This document shows, piece by piece, positions 63,140 through 64,000 of a stretch of 64,000 nt of DNA (the stretch's first letter is position 1; every line of letters starts with the position of its first letter). The translations under genes were made by a program, and so were the position numbers. This stretch comes from Pseudovirgaria hyperparasitica (taxonomy: Eukaryota; Ascomycota; Dothideomycetes; Acrospermales; Acrospermaceae), in the NCBI RefSeq assembly GCF_010093815.1, contig NW_022985549.1, positions 62,001 to 126,000 on the forward strand, read 5' to 3'. Below the pieces are notes generated by a model. The model saw only the letters and a program-made list of their open reading frames with translations, had not been told where the DNA came from and did no database searches.

Positions 63140-64000
63140 ATGGCAGTCGACAAGTCACAACTTCCAGAGAGCGAGAGATCGAATCCTGTGAAACGGATAA
63201 GATGGGCAACGCATCGAATTCCGGGCGCAAAGGGTGATCGAAAAAGGCAGTCGCTGCTGGCACGCCTACCAATCCATAGCCGTTCCGGGTCCAGCGAAAA
63301 GCACAAACGCGATTCAATGGGTAAAGACTCTGAAAATGGGCAAACAAATGGAGAGCAGTCAACTTCCGATGATCAGAGCGAGTCCGATGGCTCTGTTGAG
63401 CAGCGTGCCATCTTCTTCAACATACCACTCCCCCCGAACGCTCGAGACGAAGAAGGCCACCCACTCGTCCGATTCCCCCGAAACAAGATACGAACAGCAA
63501 AATACACACCTCTCAGTTTTGTACCTAAAAACCTATGGTTCCAGTTTCACAATATCGCGAATGTCTATTTCTTATTTATTGTTATATTAGGGGTAAGTTT
63601 AAGATGTCATGATACTTGAAATCGGCTAATCTGTATGTTGCACAGTTCTTTACCATATTTGGTGTAGAGAACCCTGGCCTAGCAGCTGTACCTCTTATTG
63701 TTATCGTCATCATCACCGCTATTAAGGATGCCGTAGAGGACTGGCGAAGAACAGTCCTCGACATCGAGCTAAACAACGCCCCCGTTCACCGTCTAATCGA
63801 TTTTAATAATGTCAATTCTGCCGAAGATCAAATATCCATTTGGAGAAGGATAAAAAAAGCGAGTAGCCGAGGAGTCACATTCCTTTGGCGTAGGATGAAA
63901 GCGCTCACGTCGAAGAAAGAGAAAGGGAAGTCCTATGCAGAACGAGCTGTAGACCAAGGTCGTGCTTCGATTGATACTAAACGTGCCTCGATGTATTCAC
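63140..64000 (+). CDS. P4-ATPase phospholipid flippase (Dnf1-like), N-terminal part
   Basis: Exon 1 is 63,140-63,592 and exon 2 runs from 63,646 past the window edge; the 53-bp intron (GTAAGT...GCACAG) keeps the frame. I chose ATG 63,140. The N-terminal cytosolic part is polar and Ser-rich. It is followed by the P4-ATPase signature: [20 protein letters not shown], then membrane segment 1 ([14 protein letters not shown]), segment 2 ([20 protein letters not shown]) and DWRRT with NNAPVHRL. These enzymes use ATP to move phosphatidylserine, -ethanolamine or -choline to the inner leaflet, and act in polar growth, endocytosis and vesicle budding. The long basic insertion after segment 2 (KKASSRG... 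to the edge) fits the Dnf1/Dnf2 group better than Drs2 or Neo1. The catalytic DKTG lies beyond the window. Confidence 0.9.

Overview
The window comes from a filamentous ascomycete. The evidence is short GT-AG introns of about 45-100 bp with CTNAY-like branch sites, fungal gene families (MADS/Mcm1, Ctr, tetraspanin, APC permease, P4-ATPase), and a repeat block almost empty of CpA and TpG, the mark of repeat-induced point mutation (RIP). A Dothideomycete is my best guess, at low confidence. The window has two compartments that meet near 42.0 kb.

Left compartment (1-41,990): a nest of RIP-damaged mobile elements with no host gene I can support. A chromodomain Gypsy element (A, minus strand) runs from the left edge to an LTR at 5,822-6,003; an arginine/serine-rich reading frame on the opposite strand lies at its left. 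Next is an unrecognised AT-rich sequence X, split by a short Gypsy copy (G, 6,845-9,968). Inside G sits a 589-bp LTR element with no coding capacity (8,459-9,047). The sister of G is a long Gypsy copy (F) with LTRs at 10,508-10,737 and 40,706-40,933, about 30 kb apart. Four later insertions stretched it: LINE copy 3 (minus, 11,111-16,393), a complete Gypsy element E (17,984-25,021, target duplication AATAA), LINE copy 1 (25,207-30,541, containing a 930-base N gap) and LINE copy 2 (35,103-40,406). A fourth, decayed LINE piece, an LTR related to element A and a 16-bp minisatellite close the nest.

Right compartment (42,000-64,000): ordinary base composition and nine genes. In order: a GT25-type glycosyltransferase (+), an FAD-dependent monooxygenase (+) with one in-frame TAG and a 29-nt intron, a Ctr copper transporter (+), an F-box-like protein (+), a tetraspanin (-), the MADS-box factor Mcm1 (+), an amino-acid/choline/GABA-type permease (+), a 698-residue protein of unknown function with PCNA-box-like motifs at both ends (-), and the start of a P4-ATPase lipid flippase (+, cut by the right edge). 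The first three look like accessory genes beside the nest; from Mcm1 onward the genes look like housekeeping ones. They do not form an evident single pathway.

The most interesting items are: the small LTR element, whose TATA box, predicted RNA start and a 16-bp sequence just after its first LTR fit self-primed reverse transcription; a 31-bp hairpin present near both ends of the LINE family; the RS-rich frame at the left edge; and the monooxygenase, whose TAG could be RIP spill-over. No CRISPR arrays, rRNA or tRNA genes were recognised.
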